Shown here in pieces: positions 8,655 through 18,766 of a DNA stretch of 64,000 bases. Source of the stretch: Neobacillus cucumis (lineage in GTDB: Bacteria > Bacillota > Bacilli > Bacillales > Cytobacillaceae); assembly GCF_016908975.1 (NCBI RefSeq), contig NZ_JAFBEX010000016.1, positions 1 to 64,000 on the forward strand, given 5' to 3'. The position numbers were made by a program, and so were the translations under genes. The notes under the pieces are model-generated. The model saw only the letters and a list, made by a program, of their open reading frames with translations. It had not been told where the DNA came from and made no database searches. Position 1 is the first letter of the stretch; each line of letters opens with the position of its first letter.

Positions 8655-9749
8655 TTGGAAAATATGCCGCCCATTAAAGACCAATTTCGTATTCCACCTT
8701 TCCTAGTTTTTTTCCTCATACATAAAACGCAGTTTGTTGTTGGTGCTTTAAGTTTTCAGCGAAGTCTTGCTAAATTATCCGGGCACGATGCGTGGATGGC
8801 AGTAATTATAACTGGTACAATTGTTCATATTTTAATTTGGATGGTATATAAGATTTTAGATAAGGCAAAGGGTGACCTTATTCAAATCCACCAATATACC
8901 TTTGGAAAATGGGTAGGCGGGCTTCTAAGTATTTTTTTTATTGGTTTTTATGTTTTAGAATGTATATTCGTTCTTCGTTCGTATATCGAAATTATTCAAG
9001 TATGGATGTTTCCATTAATGAAAACATGGACTTTTGCTTTTGTCTTTTTACTTAGTGCGTACTATATCGTATCAAATGGATTTCGCACTGTTACTGGAAT
9101 TTGTTTTGTGGGGGTTGTCCTCCCCCTTTATGTACTTCTCACTTTTTTAGTACCGCTTGAATTTTCTAACTTTCGAAATTTATTGCCCGTTTGGGATACT
9201 TCAATGAAGAATTTGGGTCATTCTGTAATTGATATGGGGTTCCAATTTTTGGGGTTTACACAGTTATTTTTGTATTATCCCTTTATTCAAAAGCCTGAAA
9301 CGTCCCAAAAGTGGGCTCATTATGGCAATCTGTTTTCTTCGGTTATTTATCTGTTTATCCTGTTAGTGACCCTTGTTTATTTTAAACAGGAACATTTGTT
9401 AAAAACGACTTGGCCTACATTAACCTTGTGGAAAATCATCGAATTTCCATTTGTAGAACGATTTGAATTTATCGGAATCATTTCATGGTCAATTATCGTT
9501 CTGCCAATTATTTGCTTGGATGCATGGGTGACAAGTCGGATTGTAAAGCAATTGTTTAAGGTAAAGCAACGGAAGGCAGTCGTGATTTTTCTACTGGTTT
9601 GTTTGATTGGCTGTTCCCTCTTGAAAGATAGTGAAAGTTTGCAAACCGTTAATAATGTCACATCTTACATTATTAATACTATATATATATATATCCCTTT
9701 CCTTTTTGTTGTTTATCATATCCGGTATAAAGTTAGGGAGAGAGCATGA
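8655..9749 (+). CDS. GerA-family germinant receptor B subunit
   Basis: This 364-residue protein has about ten membrane segments and belongs to the spore germination permease group related to APC amino-acid transporters. It is the likely ligand-binding subunit of the receptor. It starts with TTG at 8655, 14 bases after the A subunit, behind GAGAGGATG. A run of alternating TA around 9679-9693 encodes alternating Ile and Tyr in the last helix. Its stop overlaps the start of the C subunit (ATGA). Confidence 0.93.
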   Translation: MENMPPIKDQFRIPPFLVFFLIHKTQFVVGALSFQRSLAKLSGHDAWMAVIITGTIVHILIWMVYKILDKAKGDLIQIHQYTFGKWVGGLLSIFFIGFYVLECIFVLRSYIEIIQVWMFPLMKTWTFAFVFLLSAYYIVSNGFRTVTGICFVGVVLPLYVLLTFLVPLEFSNFRNLLPVWDTSMKNLGHSVIDMGFQFLGFTQLFLYYPFIQKPETSQKWAHYGNLFSSVIYLFILLVTLVYFKQEHLLKTTWPTLTLWKIIEFPFVERFEFIGIISWSIIVLPIICLDAWVTSRIVKQLFKVKQRKAVVIFLLVCLIGCSLLKDSESLQTVNNVTSYIINTIYIYIPFLFVVYHIRYKVRERA

Positions 9750-10825
9750 AGATCAAAATAGTGGCATTCATTCTTATCATAGTTGTTATGTTCTTATATG
9801 GCCGGCAGCCGAAACAGATTGTGGATGATATTGAAATGCCTAACATAGTAGGATATGACTACATAGATAAAAATACAATCCAAACAACGACTGTTCTACC
9901 CGTCTACAAGCCGGATAAAAGCATAGAGAATAAAGCATTAACTGTAGAAGGTGAATTAAGTAAAGAGACGTTAGGCAGGCTCCAAAGAAAATCATTCCAG
10001 CAAGTAGGAAATGGCAAATTAGCAGTCGCTGTTTATAGTAAAAAACTGGCCAGACGAGGAATTGGTAGTCTGATTGATACCTTTCACCGAGACCCGAAGA
10101 TTAGTGAAAAATTATATTTAACTGTAGTAGATGGACAAGCAAAAACGCTTTTGAGGAAACAATATGGTGAAGGAGATAATGGGTTATTTTTATCTGAGCT
10201 TATCGAACAAAATATTGATTCCGGAGTAATACCGAAAACTAATCTTCATTATTTTTTATCCGCCTATTTTTCTAAGATCAATGATCCGTTTTTACCATTA
10301 ATTCAAAAAAAGGGGGATGATGTGATAGTAAAGGGAATCGCATTATTTAAGGGTGACCGGTATGTTGGAACTCTTGGGCAAAATAAACTTTTTGTTTTTA
10401 AAGCCCTTATTGAGAATATTACTTTAGGTACTTATAAGGTAAGGATTAACAATCGTGAGAATGCTATCATTCAGAGCATTAATATAAAACACAAATACAA
10501 TATTCAAAACATAAAAGAAAGGCCTAACATCGATATATTTCTTAATGGAATAGGAACGATCATTGAATTCAAAGGGAGAAAATTAAATCAAGAAGAAATA
10601 ACCAAAATAGAAAATCAAATGAATGAACAATTAGAAAGACAAGCCACAACATTGATTCGATCGTTTCAAAAGTTGAAAATTGATCCAATTGGCTTAGGAG
10701 ATGAAGTAAGAAGTCGGACTAGAAACTTTAATGATCAAAAGTGGTTAAAACAATATCCAACTGTAAAGGTCAATATAAAAGTACATATGGTAATATCTGA
10801 GAAGGGTGTATCAGATGGGGAGTAA
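9746..10825 (+). CDS. GerA-family germinant receptor C subunit without lipobox cysteine
   Basis: The C subunit of germinant receptors is normally a lipoprotein on the spore inner membrane. This 359-residue copy has the expected hydrophobic leader and C-subunit body (IGSLIDTFHRDPKISEK; a C-terminal domain with LIRSFQKLKIDPIGLGDEVR). At the lipobox the sequence reads MFLYGRQPKQ, so the invariant Cys is missing; I see no cysteine anywhere in the protein. It may be anchored only by the leader helix, or be impaired. The overlap with the B subunit suggests coupled translation. Confidence 0.88.
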   Translation: MKIKIVAFILIIVVMFLYGRQPKQIVDDIEMPNIVGYDYIDKNTIQTTTVLPVYKPDKSIENKALTVEGELSKETLGRLQRKSFQQVGNGKLAVAVYSKKLARRGIGSLIDTFHRDPKISEKLYLTVVDGQAKTLLRKQYGEGDNGLFLSELIEQNIDSGVIPKTNLHYFLSAYFSKINDPFLPLIQKKGDDVIVKGIALFKGDRYVGTLGQNKLFVFKALIENITLGTYKVRINNRENAIIQSINIKHKYNIQNIKERPNIDIFLNGIGTIIEFKGRKLNQEEITKIENQMNEQLERQATTLIRSFQKLKIDPIGLGDEVRSRTRNFNDQKWLKQYPTVKVNIKVHMVISEKGVSDGE

Positions 10826-10857
10826 TATACACCAATAAAATCTTGATTGGTGTATGT
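10826..10857 (+). terminator. Hairpin just after the ger operon
   Basis: ATACACCAAT pairs with ATTGGTGTAT immediately after the stop codon. There is no T tract, so it may stabilise the mRNA end rather than terminate. Confidence 0.4.
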
Positions 10858-10920
10858 ATCCACTCTATATCAGCAAAAAGAAAAATAAATTTATCAAATT
10901 TTTTCAGGGGCATGAAATTG

Positions 10921-10970
10921 GATCTCGGATAAAATGTGAATCATATTTTCACATTTTATCCGAGGATTTT
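10921..10970. terminator. Bidirectional terminator between ger operon and MFS gene
   Basis: CTCGGATAAAATGTGAA pairs with TTCACATTTTATCCGAG across a seven-base loop, with TTTT on the plus side. It separates convergent transcription units. Confidence 0.7.
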
Positions 10971-11004
10971 ATGATTCAGTGCTTATCTATTTGTCTAAAA
11001 GTCA

Positions 11005-12216
11005 CTAAACACCTGTATTGCTTTTTCTTCTAAACTGATCCACTTTTATGGCTGAAGATTCTGCATCCACTTTGCTCCATAAAAAAATAAGCATTGTCGC
11101 CACAAGTCCCAGTATCCCCACAAAATAAAATCCTGCTTTAATTCCCATAAGTGAATTAAAGATCCCTGCAAAAAATGGCCCTGCAAAGATGCCAATCGCA
11201 TAAATCGCCTGATAGGCCCCCATCGCCGTCGCTCTTTTGTCGGGTGCGATTTTTTCAATGGCCAATCCTAACAGCAACGGGAAAATTAAGCCCAGTGAAA
11301 ATCCGCAAAAAATCTGAATGGCCAGAAATAACCCTTTACTGTGAACGAACGGAATCAGCAACGTAAAAACGGAGGCAAAGAAGAAGGCCGTTTTTAGGGC
11401 ATTCCATTTTCCCATTAGCGGAACCAATACTCTCCCCATAAAAGGCGTCGCAATGGCATGAGGGATCATAAACGCAAACACGATGAAAGTGAGCGCACTT
11501 TCTGTAAAGCCAATATGTAGGGCATAGTTAGATGTAAAACCAAACATCGTTGAAAAAATAATACTATGTGCCAAAATCGATAAGAGGGCTACCTTTAACA
11601 AGGATGGTTCTTTGATAACAGCCGCTAATTCCTTCACCTTTAGCGGTTCTCTCTCTATTCCCTCTTTTGACTCAAAAATAAATAGAGATAGAATCACACC
11701 GATGCTACTGAAACAAACGGCTATCCAAAAAGGAGCTTTCCAGCCCCATTCACTTACGATGTAACCACTGAAACTCATCCCTAAAAACTGAGCAAGAACA
11801 ACAATAAAAGAAATGCTTCCCATGGCACGATGTACTTCATGATTGGCAAAATAACTTGGATACAAGACTGTAAAAACGACCCACGTAGACGCTGCAATTC
11901 CGGCAAGTGCGCGGGCTGCGAGAATCCAACCTAAACTATCTGTTAGTAAAAAAATGCTACAACTTAACATGCTGATCAACATGCCAAAAATGATAAAGGG
12001 TTTCCTCACTTTTTTCACATCAGAAAAGATCCCAATTGGAAGTCTGCATAACAGCTGCATAATCCCGTAGCTGCTCAAAACAATCCCAATAAAGGTATAC
12101 TTTCCATCTAATGATTTCATATAAGGTGAAAAAATAGGAACATAGAGAAATTGCGGAAACCACAAGAGAAAGGAGACAACAATAAAGAGATATTTGTTTC
12201 TATTTGTACTCAACAT
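11005..12216 (-). CDS. Major facilitator superfamily transporter
   Basis: This 403-residue protein has twelve predicted membrane segments. GIFSDVKKVRKPFI after helix 2 is the MFS loop motif. It resembles Bacillus MFS exporters or sugar-type carriers of the YfkF/YitG kind, but the substrate is not readable. It lies downstream of iolJ on the same strand, with a strong terminator between, so it need not belong to the inositol set. GGAAGTGAT precedes the ATG. No IolT or IolF-type transporter was recognised in the window. Confidence 0.85.
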   Translation of the reverse strand: MLSTNRNKYLFIVVSFLLWFPQFLYVPIFSPYMKSLDGKYTFIGIVLSSYGIMQLLCRLPIGIFSDVKKVRKPFIIFGMLISMLSCSIFLLTDSLGWILAARALAGIAASTWVVFTVLYPSYFANHEVHRAMGSISFIVVLAQFLGMSFSGYIVSEWGWKAPFWIAVCFSSIGVILSLFIFESKEGIEREPLKVKELAAVIKEPSLLKVALLSILAHSIIFSTMFGFTSNYALHIGFTESALTFIVFAFMIPHAIATPFMGRVLVPLMGKWNALKTAFFFASVFTLLIPFVHSKGLFLAIQIFCGFSLGLIFPLLLGLAIEKIAPDKRATAMGAYQAIYAIGIFAGPFFAGIFNSLMGIKAGFYFVGILGLVATMLIFLWSKVDAESSAIKVDQFRRKSNTGV

Positions 12217-12242
12217 ATCACTTCCATTTTAAAAATATTTAA

Positions 12243-12270
12243 GAAAAAACCGGGCTAAAATCGCCCGGTT
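12243..12270 (-). terminator. Terminator of the iolABCDJ operon
   Basis: On the minus strand AACCGGGCGA pairs with TAGCCCGGTT and runs into six T. It follows the iolJ stop codon directly. Confidence 0.88.
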
Positions 12271-12274
12271 GAAT

Positions 12275-13141
12275 TTATGCTTTATGGCTTGATTTGAATT
12301 CTCTTATCTTTGCTTTGACTGTTTCTTTCACAGCTTCCTTACCTGGTGTAAGAATGGTCCGAGCATCATACACTTCTTTATCGTTCTCGAGTACATCGCG
12401 GACGGCTTTCGCCCATGCCTGCAAGCATTCTGTATTCACATTGATTTTGGCATGACCCAATTCAATGGCTTGATGGATTTGGTGTAATGGGATGCCTGAA
12501 CCGCCATGTAATACAAGCGGTACGTTGGTTAATTCGGAAATTTTCTTCATTTCAGCAAACCCTAATTTAGGCTCTCCTTGGTATGGACCATGTACGGAGC
12601 CAAGCGCCGCTGCAAGAGCATCAATGTTTGTTTCTTGGACAAGCCGTAAACATTCCTGTGGATCCGCGTAATTAATGCCGCCAATCATACCATCCTCATT
12701 ACCACCCACAGTTCCAACCTCAGCTTCGACTGTCACACCATGAAGTCGGGCATAGTCGGTCACTTGCTTTGTCATGGCAATGTTTTCTTCAATGGAATAG
12801 TGCGAACCGTCAATCATTACAGAAGTATATCCAGCATCAATGGCTTCTTTACATCTTTCCACACTCATTCCGTGGTCAAGATGAAGGGCAACCGGTACCG
12901 TAATCTTCTTTTCCTCTACAATTCTATTGATCATCGTAGCGATTGTCTTAAATCCGCCTAAATAATCTACTAGTCGATCGGATGAGGCTACGATGATAGG
13001 AGAACGCTCCTCTTCAGCCGCTTCTAACATCGCTTCTGCCCATTGAAAGCTGTTGATATTAAATTGCCCCACCGCATACTTTTCTTTTTTCGCTTTTTCT
13101 AGCATTTCTTTCATCGGAACTAATCTTGTTGTTGCGATCAT
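12275..13141 (-). CDS. iolJ: Class II aldolase, 6-phospho-5-dehydro-2-deoxy-D-gluconate aldolase
   Basis: This enzyme cleaves DKGP to dihydroxyacetone phosphate and malonate semialdehyde at the end of inositol breakdown. LHLDHG and LHGGSGIP are zinc-binding class II aldolase motifs, and GQFNIN is the family start. I chose the ATG at 13141 ([14 protein letters not shown]), which matches the start of B. subtilis IolJ and has AGAGGGGTGGGG upstream; an ATG at 13147 and a longer frame to 13174 also exist. Being last in iolABCDJ distinguishes it from the glycolytic aldolase FbaA. This copy has 288 residues. Confidence 0.92.
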   Translation of the reverse strand: MIATTRLVPMKEMLEKAKKEKYAVGQFNINSFQWAEAMLEAAEEERSPIIVASSDRLVDYLGGFKTIATMINRIVEEKKITVPVALHLDHGMSVERCKEAIDAGYTSVMIDGSHYSIEENIAMTKQVTDYARLHGVTVEAEVGTVGGNEDGMIGGINYADPQECLRLVQETNIDALAAALGSVHGPYQGEPKLGFAEMKKISELTNVPLVLHGGSGIPLHQIHQAIELGHAKINVNTECLQAWAKAVRDVLENDKEVYDARTILTPGKEAVKETVKAKIREFKSSHKA

Positions 13142-13227
13142 TTCCATCCCCACCCCTCTTGTCTGAATTTTCAAACGAATGAAGGCAGATCAAATTCAAG
13201 TGAATTTGATCCAACCCAAAAAGTTTC

Positions 13228-15138
13228 TTAGTATTGTTTTGCCGTTTCTAATTTTTGTTTTCTTGCATCAAACGCCTTTTGAATGCTTTCTTTATGGGAT
13301 ACTTCCGCAATCCCAACATTCCACCAGCTTTCATAGCCGTCAGTCATGGTTTTTGGAAGAACCTTAATATCAATAAGTGTAGATACATCTTGCTGTTTGG
13401 CATCTTCTAGAGCTTCTTTCAGCTGCTCAACTGTATTAACGCGGTACGTCTTTGCACCGTAGCCTTCTGCCACTTTTGCATAATCGATAGTTAAGATTTT
13501 ATTGTCATGGGTTCTGAATTCTGTATTGAAACTATCGCTGCCATTTTCCATTTGTAAATTGTTAATACAGCCCCATCCTGAGTTATCGAATAGGACGATA
13601 TTAACCTTTTGATTGTATTGGATAGCGGTAATAAATTCAGAGTGCATCAACAAGAAGCTGCCATCGCCCACAAGTGAATATACTTCTTGATTAGGGGCTG
13701 CCAATTTCGCTCCTAGTGCACCTGATACTTCATAGCCCATGCAGGAATAGCCGTACTCAACATTATACGTATTGGTTACAGTTGGATTCCAGATCCGTTG
13801 TACATCGCCTGGCAGGGATCCTGCTGAAGTAATAATGATACTATCTGGTGCAACTGTTTCATTAACGGCTAATAATGCTGTAGTCTGTGCTAGCTCCGTG
13901 TTAAGTGCATCAGCATACTCATTCAGAACTTCTTGGGTAAAGTTATTTTTCACTTCCGGTTGGAAATTTTCACGGTTGAATACTACTTGGCTCAAGCGAT
14001 TACGCTCGGCGGTCCATTCTTCCTTCAATTCAGCAATAATCGTGCCAAATTCACTTTCATATCCCTCTAACAATGGTGCCAATTGTTCCAATGTGGTTTT
14101 GGCATCTGCTACCACTTGGAAGGCATCCAATTTATAGGCTTGCAGACGGCTGACATTGATGTTTAAGAACTTAGTTGTTTCAAAGTTAAAAGCCGTTTTC
14201 GACGAAGTGGCAAAATCGGTGTACCGTGTACCGATACCAATGATTAAATCAGCTTGGCGTGCTGCTTTATTGGCTGCCAATGTCCCTGTAATCCCCATAC
14301 CGCCTAAATTATTTTCAAAATCAGACTCAACAGTGGCTTTACCAGCTTGTGTTTCTACTAATGGAATATTATGCTTTTTGGATAGAGCAACTAAAATATC
14401 ACGAGCCTGTGAATACTTTGCCCCTCCACCCACTAAGATAACTGGCTTTTTACTCGCTTTGATCAATTCTGCAGCTCCATATAGTTCACGTTCAACCGGT
14501 GCTTTGCGATCTACATAATGGACGCGCCTTTCAAAGAATTTCTCATCATAATCGTACGCTTCCCCTTCAACATCCTGTGAGATACAAATTGTTGCGGGGC
14601 CAGCTTTTCCTGGATCTGTCATTACTTCAAAAGCACGAAGCAAACTTGACATTAGTTGTTCCGGGCGGGTCACTCGATCCCAGTATCTTGAAACCGGCTT
14701 TAAGGCATCATTCGTTGTAACAGCCGCGCTATATTCCTGTTCCACTTGCTGCAGCACTGGGTCAGGCTGACGGGTAGCGAACGTATCTCCCGGTATTAAT
14801 AACATTGGAATATTGTTGGCAAGAGCGGTTGCAGCAGCCGTTACCAAGTTCGCTGAACCTGGTCCAACAGAGGTAGTTACGGCATAAATTTTTTGGCGAA
14901 GCATTTGTTTACCGTAAGCCATTGCGGCAAGAGCCATTCCTTGTTCATTTTTTCCTTGAACAATCTTCAGATGTCCCGGGTCTTGTTCCAGCGCCTGGCC
15001 AATTCCGAGTACATTTCCATGTCCAAATATAGCGAAGACCCCTTCCACAAAAGGAAATTCCTGGCCATCCACATGGATATATTGCTGATTTAAAAATTTG
15101 ACTAAAGCCTGTGCCGTTGTTAATCTAATTTTTCCCAT
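13228..15138 (-). CDS. iolD: 3D-(3,5/4)-trihydroxycyclohexane-1,2-dione hydrolase
   Basis: This ThDP-dependent enzyme opens the ring of the inositol-derived dione to 5-deoxy-glucuronate. The protein is closely similar to B. subtilis IolD along its length. GNVLGIGQALEQ lies in the N-terminal pyrimidine-binding domain, and GDGSFLLMHSEFITAIQYNQ in the C-terminal ThDP-binding domain. The ATG at 15138 (MGKIRLTTAQ) is preferred over the in-frame GTG at 15150, since AGAGGTG lies at correct spacing and family members begin there. It has 636 residues. It sits 14 bases after iolC. Confidence 0.96.
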   Translation of the reverse strand: MGKIRLTTAQALVKFLNQQYIHVDGQEFPFVEGVFAIFGHGNVLGIGQALEQDPGHLKIVQGKNEQGMALAAMAYGKQMLRQKIYAVTTSVGPGSANLVTAAATALANNIPMLLIPGDTFATRQPDPVLQQVEQEYSAAVTTNDALKPVSRYWDRVTRPEQLMSSLLRAFEVMTDPGKAGPATICISQDVEGEAYDYDEKFFERRVHYVDRKAPVERELYGAAELIKASKKPVILVGGGAKYSQARDILVALSKKHNIPLVETQAGKATVESDFENNLGGMGITGTLAANKAARQADLIIGIGTRYTDFATSSKTAFNFETTKFLNINVSRLQAYKLDAFQVVADAKTTLEQLAPLLEGYESEFGTIIAELKEEWTAERNRLSQVVFNRENFQPEVKNNFTQEVLNEYADALNTELAQTTALLAVNETVAPDSIIITSAGSLPGDVQRIWNPTVTNTYNVEYGYSCMGYEVSGALGAKLAAPNQEVYSLVGDGSFLLMHSEFITAIQYNQKVNIVLFDNSGWGCINNLQMENGSDSFNTEFRTHDNKILTIDYAKVAEGYGAKTYRVNTVEQLKEALEDAKQQDVSTLIDIKVLPKTMTDGYESWWNVGIAEVSHKESIQKAFDARKQKLETAKQY

Positions 15139-15152
15139 GGCTATTTTCACCT

Positions 15153-16157
15153 CTAGCTTAATTGTTCTGCTTTTTCCGATCTTTCTTCAATCAATTGTTC
15201 AATTTCTGCCACTGTTGGCATCGCTTCTGAAGAACTGTGTTTACTTACAACAATGGCTGCAGATGCACTGCCAAATTTTAGAGCCGTTTCAATATCTTTG
15301 CCTGAAATTAATGCATATAAGAAGGCAGAAGCGTAAGAGTCTCCAGCACCAAACGTTTTTAGTACTTTTGTTAAGTAAGCGTGGCCTCTGAACGTTTCTC
15401 CTGACTTTGTATAGGCATAGGATCCTTCTACCCCATGCTTAATCACGACTAATTCTGGAGTATGCTTAAACAATTGTTCAATGGTTTCTGCGTTGCTGCC
15501 TTCAGTTACATTTTCCATGACATCAAATTCATCACGTGTACCAACGACAACATCTGCCTGCTGTGCTACTAATGTATAATAAACAGATGTTTCTTCAAGA
15601 GATGTCCAAGTATAGCCGCGATAGTCTAATTCGAATACTACTTTTACATCATTTTTCTTTGCTAGTTGAATCGCTTTTAAAATCGCTTCACGTGAAGGGC
15701 TTTTTGCTAGAGCGGTTCCGGAAACAAGCAGAACTTTTGCTCTTTTAATATAATTCTCATCTACTTCTGATGGCTGTAAATACAGATCCGCTACTTCATC
15801 ACGGTACATAAGAATGCTGCATTCTTCCGGACTTTTAATCTCTGTAAAGGCTAAACCTGTCTTATGACCATCTTGATCCACCACCATGTTGGATGTATCA
15901 ACACCCACACCGCTCATGTATTGCTCAATAAACCGTCCATGCTGATCATTGGCAAGTTTTCCAATAAAGCCAGCTTTTAAACCAAGCTTCGATGAACCAA
16001 TAGCGATATTGGCCGGTGAACCGCCTACATATTTTTTAAATGTCATTGTTTCTTCCATTGGACGATTGTATTCCACTGCGTTTAAATCCATGCAAGCGCG
16101 ACCAATGGCAATCAAATCAAACTCTCTATCAGAACTAAATTGAAGTTTCATGCTCAT
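15153..16157 (-). CDS. iolC: 5-dehydro-2-deoxygluconokinase
   Basis: This PfkB-family kinase phosphorylates 5-dehydro-2-deoxy-D-gluconate, making the inducer-type intermediate DKGP. GGSPANIAIGSSKLG is the N-terminal PfkB signature and TFGAGDSYASAFLYAL is the second signature with the catalytic Asp. It has 334 residues, usual for IolC. AGGAGAGG precedes the ATG, 11 bases after iolB. In B. subtilis its product releases IolR from DNA. Confidence 0.95.
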   Translation of the reverse strand: MSMKLQFSSDREFDLIAIGRACMDLNAVEYNRPMEETMTFKKYVGGSPANIAIGSSKLGLKAGFIGKLANDQHGRFIEQYMSGVGVDTSNMVVDQDGHKTGLAFTEIKSPEECSILMYRDEVADLYLQPSEVDENYIKRAKVLLVSGTALAKSPSREAILKAIQLAKKNDVKVVFELDYRGYTWTSLEETSVYYTLVAQQADVVVGTRDEFDVMENVTEGSNAETIEQLFKHTPELVVIKHGVEGSYAYTKSGETFRGHAYLTKVLKTFGAGDSYASAFLYALISGKDIETALKFGSASAAIVVSKHSSSEAMPTVAEIEQLIEERSEKAEQLS

Positions 16158-16168
16158 AACCTCTCCTT

Positions 16169-16987
16169 TTATTTACGGTTTAGAATCCATTCATGGGCTG
16201 GTTCGTTGTAGAACTTCCAGATACGTGTTGGCCCTGCCATTACATTTAAATAATAGGACTCATAACCATCAGGTACACCGACTGGATGGTAGCCAGCAGG
16301 TACTAATACAACATCACCGTGCTCAACTGCCATGGTTTCATCTAGTGAACGGTCATCTGTATAAACACGTTGGAAAACAAATCCTTGTTGCGGGTTCATT
16401 TCATGGTAATAGCTTTCTTCTAAGAATGATTCCTCTGGCAAATTATCCTGATCATGCTTATGCGGCGGATAGCTTGACCAGTTCCCACTTTCGGTGAATA
16501 CTTCTACAACTAGTAAACTATTAGCAGATGGATTGGAATCGGGAAGGATATTATGGACTAAACGCTTATTGCTGTATTTTCCTCTATTTTCAATTCCATT
16601 CTCGTCTGCCTTTATTAATTTTGTAGGCAGTTGTTTGTTAGATGGAGAATAGCAAAGAGCCACTCGCGCTTGTGTAACACCTTCTACCTCAAAAGTACGG
16701 TCATTTGAAACATAAACACTGTCGGTTGGTTTCTTTTCGAAAACGCTCTCCCTTGTGCCAATATTTTCAAAAACCTCTTCACGATCCGAAACATTTATTT
16801 TTCCTGTCAAGGCCACAATACAGCATTCTACTTTGCCAAGGTCTTCTGTATATTTGGCACCCGGTGCTAAATCAACGATTTTAAATCCAACATATTCTAA
16901 CGGTGAATTTTGACTGGTTACGTCTTGAACGATGGTGACTCCTGGTGCCGTTTCAACTGCATTAGGTTTCCGGAGCAATTTACTCAT
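16169..16987 (-). CDS. iolB: 5-deoxy-glucuronate isomerase
   Basis: IolB isomerises 5-deoxy-glucuronate to 5-dehydro-2-deoxygluconate. The 272-residue protein is cupin-like; SYPPHKHDQDNLPEESFLEE holds the metal-binding His and Glu cluster, and HPVGVPDGYESYYLNVMAG is the conserved C-terminal segment. AGGAGAGG precedes the ATG. It lies between iolA and iolC in the standard order. Confidence 0.95.
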   Translation of the reverse strand: MSKLLRKPNAVETAPGVTIVQDVTSQNSPLEYVGFKIVDLAPGAKYTEDLGKVECCIVALTGKINVSDREEVFENIGTRESVFEKKPTDSVYVSNDRTFEVEGVTQARVALCYSPSNKQLPTKLIKADENGIENRGKYSNKRLVHNILPDSNPSANSLLVVEVFTESGNWSSYPPHKHDQDNLPEESFLEESYYHEMNPQQGFVFQRVYTDDRSLDETMAVEHGDVVLVPAGYHPVGVPDGYESYYLNVMAGPTRIWKFYNEPAHEWILNRK

Positions 16988-17067
16988 TTGTAATCCTCTC
17001 CTATCTATGTAATAGCTATTATCCTAACCGTTAAAGGCAGGATAATAGCATTTTAGATTGCTGACAC

Positions 17068-18543
17068 TTATTCGAATTTTGGTGCTTTATAATTAGCCGT
17101 CACAACTTTTTTATGTGTGTAGAATTCTACTCCGTCTTTTCCATTAGCAGGTAATGTTCCAAAGAAGGAAGATTTCCATCCTGAGAATGGGAAGAATGCG
17201 ATTGGTGCTGGGACACCTAAGTTAACGCCTAACATTCCTGCATCAATATTTTCGCGGAAGTAGCGAATGGACGAAGCGTTTGATGTATAGATACATGCAC
17301 CATTTGCAAACTCAGATTTATTGGCAGTTTCAACTGCTTCTTTTAAGTTTTTCACACGAACGATAGACAGTACTGGTGCAAAAATCTCATCTTTCCAGAT
17401 CGTCATATCAGTTGTAACATCATCAAAGATTGTTGGTCCTACAAAATATCCTTCTTCAGGCGCATTTTCACGTCCATCACAGATCAATTTTGCTCCTTCC
17501 TCAATCCCCTTCTGGATATAACCTAATGTACGCTGCTGATTTTGTTCGCGAATAACCGGTCCTAAGAATACACCCTCATCAAGACCATGTCCAATTTTGA
17601 CTGCTTTTGCTTTCTCAACTAATTTCTCAAGAAATTCATCAGCGATTCCTTCTTCTACTGTTACAACAGCGCAAGCCATGCAACGTTCGCCTGCAGAACC
17701 AAAGGCTGAAGCAATAACGTTTGTTGTGGCAAGTTCTAAATCTGCATCGTTTAATACGATAGAGTGGTTTTTAGCACCTGTTAGGGCTTGAACACGTTTT
17801 AGGTTTTGGCTTCCGCGCTTATAAACATATTCTCCAACTGGTTTTGAACCTACGAATGAAATGGCTTTTACTTCAGGGTGATCAAGAAGTCCATTTACCA
17901 CATCATGTGCACCATGAACAACGTTAAATACTCCCTTAGGAAGTCCAGCTTCTTCTAATAACTCAACTAGTTTTTGAGCAAGTAATGGTGTTCTTTCAGA
18001 TGGTTTAAGTACGAATGTATTACCAACGGCAATGGCTGTTGGGAACATCCAGCAAGGTACCATCATCGGGAAGTTGAATGGTGTAATTCCGCCAACAACC
18101 CCTATTGGATAACGATAATTTGTGACCTCAACATCTGTTGCAATCGTTGAAAGTGTATCTCCCATCATCAGTGTAGGAGCACCTGATGCAAATTCCACAT
18201 TTTCAATTCCGCGTCCTACTTCACCCAATGCTTCAGTTAGATTCTTACCATTTTCTATTGTAATGATTCTGGCTAATTCTTGCTTGTTTTTTTCTAATAG
18301 TTGCTGGAATTTGAACAGGACTTTCGTACGTTTTAATACAGGTACCTTTTTCCAGCTTTCAAATGCTTTTGCTGCCACTTCTACTGCATAGTCAATCTCT
18401 TCTTTTGTTGAAAGAGGAACCTTTGCAATCACTTCTTTTTTAGCTGGATCGTAGATATCTTCAAACTGTGTGGTTTTACTTTCAACCCATTCACCGTTTA
18501 TATAATTTTTTAGAGTTTCAACCTTTGTAATAACGTTAGACAT
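17068..18543 (-). CDS. iolA: Methylmalonate-/malonate-semialdehyde dehydrogenase
   Basis: This CoA-acylating aldehyde dehydrogenase turns malonate semialdehyde into acetyl-CoA, the last step of inositol catabolism. [15 protein letters not shown] contains the catalytic Cys, and [14 protein letters not shown] is typical of the MmsA group. The ATG at 18543 ([11 protein letters not shown]) has AAAGGAGG at good spacing; the frame extends seven codons further. It has 491 residues. It is first in iolABCDJ and is preceded by an 11-bp tandem operator array and a cre-like site. Confidence 0.96.
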   Translation of the reverse strand: MSNVITKVETLKNYINGEWVESKTTQFEDIYDPAKKEVIAKVPLSTKEEIDYAVEVAAKAFESWKKVPVLKRTKVLFKFQQLLEKNKQELARIITIENGKNLTEALGEVGRGIENVEFASGAPTLMMGDTLSTIATDVEVTNYRYPIGVVGGITPFNFPMMVPCWMFPTAIAVGNTFVLKPSERTPLLAQKLVELLEEAGLPKGVFNVVHGAHDVVNGLLDHPEVKAISFVGSKPVGEYVYKRGSQNLKRVQALTGAKNHSIVLNDADLELATTNVIASAFGSAGERCMACAVVTVEEGIADEFLEKLVEKAKAVKIGHGLDEGVFLGPVIREQNQQRTLGYIQKGIEEGAKLICDGRENAPEEGYFVGPTIFDDVTTDMTIWKDEIFAPVLSIVRVKNLKEAVETANKSEFANGACIYTSNASSIRYFRENIDAGMLGVNLGVPAPIAFFPFSGWKSSFFGTLPANGKDGVEFYTHKKVVTANYKAPKFE

Positions 18544-18637
18544 TTTACTTCCTCCTTTAATCATATCTTTATTATCATTTGGTACAAGTTTTTATAAAGA
18601 CTCTCTATCAGCTTAGGAAACTAATAAATTATCACCA

Positions 18638-18680
18638 TATTCCTGTTACCTATTGGTTAACTTTTGGTTATCTTTGATTA
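18638..18680 (-). promoter_or_regulatory. IolR-type operator array upstream of iolA
   Basis: On the minus strand four adjacent units read TAATCAAAGA, TAACCAAAAGT, TAACCAATAGG, TAACAGGAATA, a tandem repeat of about 11 bp. This matches the direct-repeat operator type described for B. subtilis IolR (WRAYCAADARD, as I recall it). It lies about 95 bp before the iolA start. Confidence 0.75.
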
Positions 18681-18691
18681 CATGTTAATAC

Positions 18692-18705
18692 TAAAACCGC
18701 TTTCA
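18692..18705 (-). promoter_or_regulatory. Possible catabolite-responsive element
   Basis: TGAAAGCGGTTTTA on the minus strand matches the CcpA cre consensus with one mismatch near its end. It lies upstream of the iolA operator array, fitting glucose repression of inositol use. Confidence 0.45.
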
Positions 18706-18766
18706 GTCAACTGTTTTTTATTATTTTTTTTGATAAAAATGAACGGTTAATAGAATGCAAGAATGA

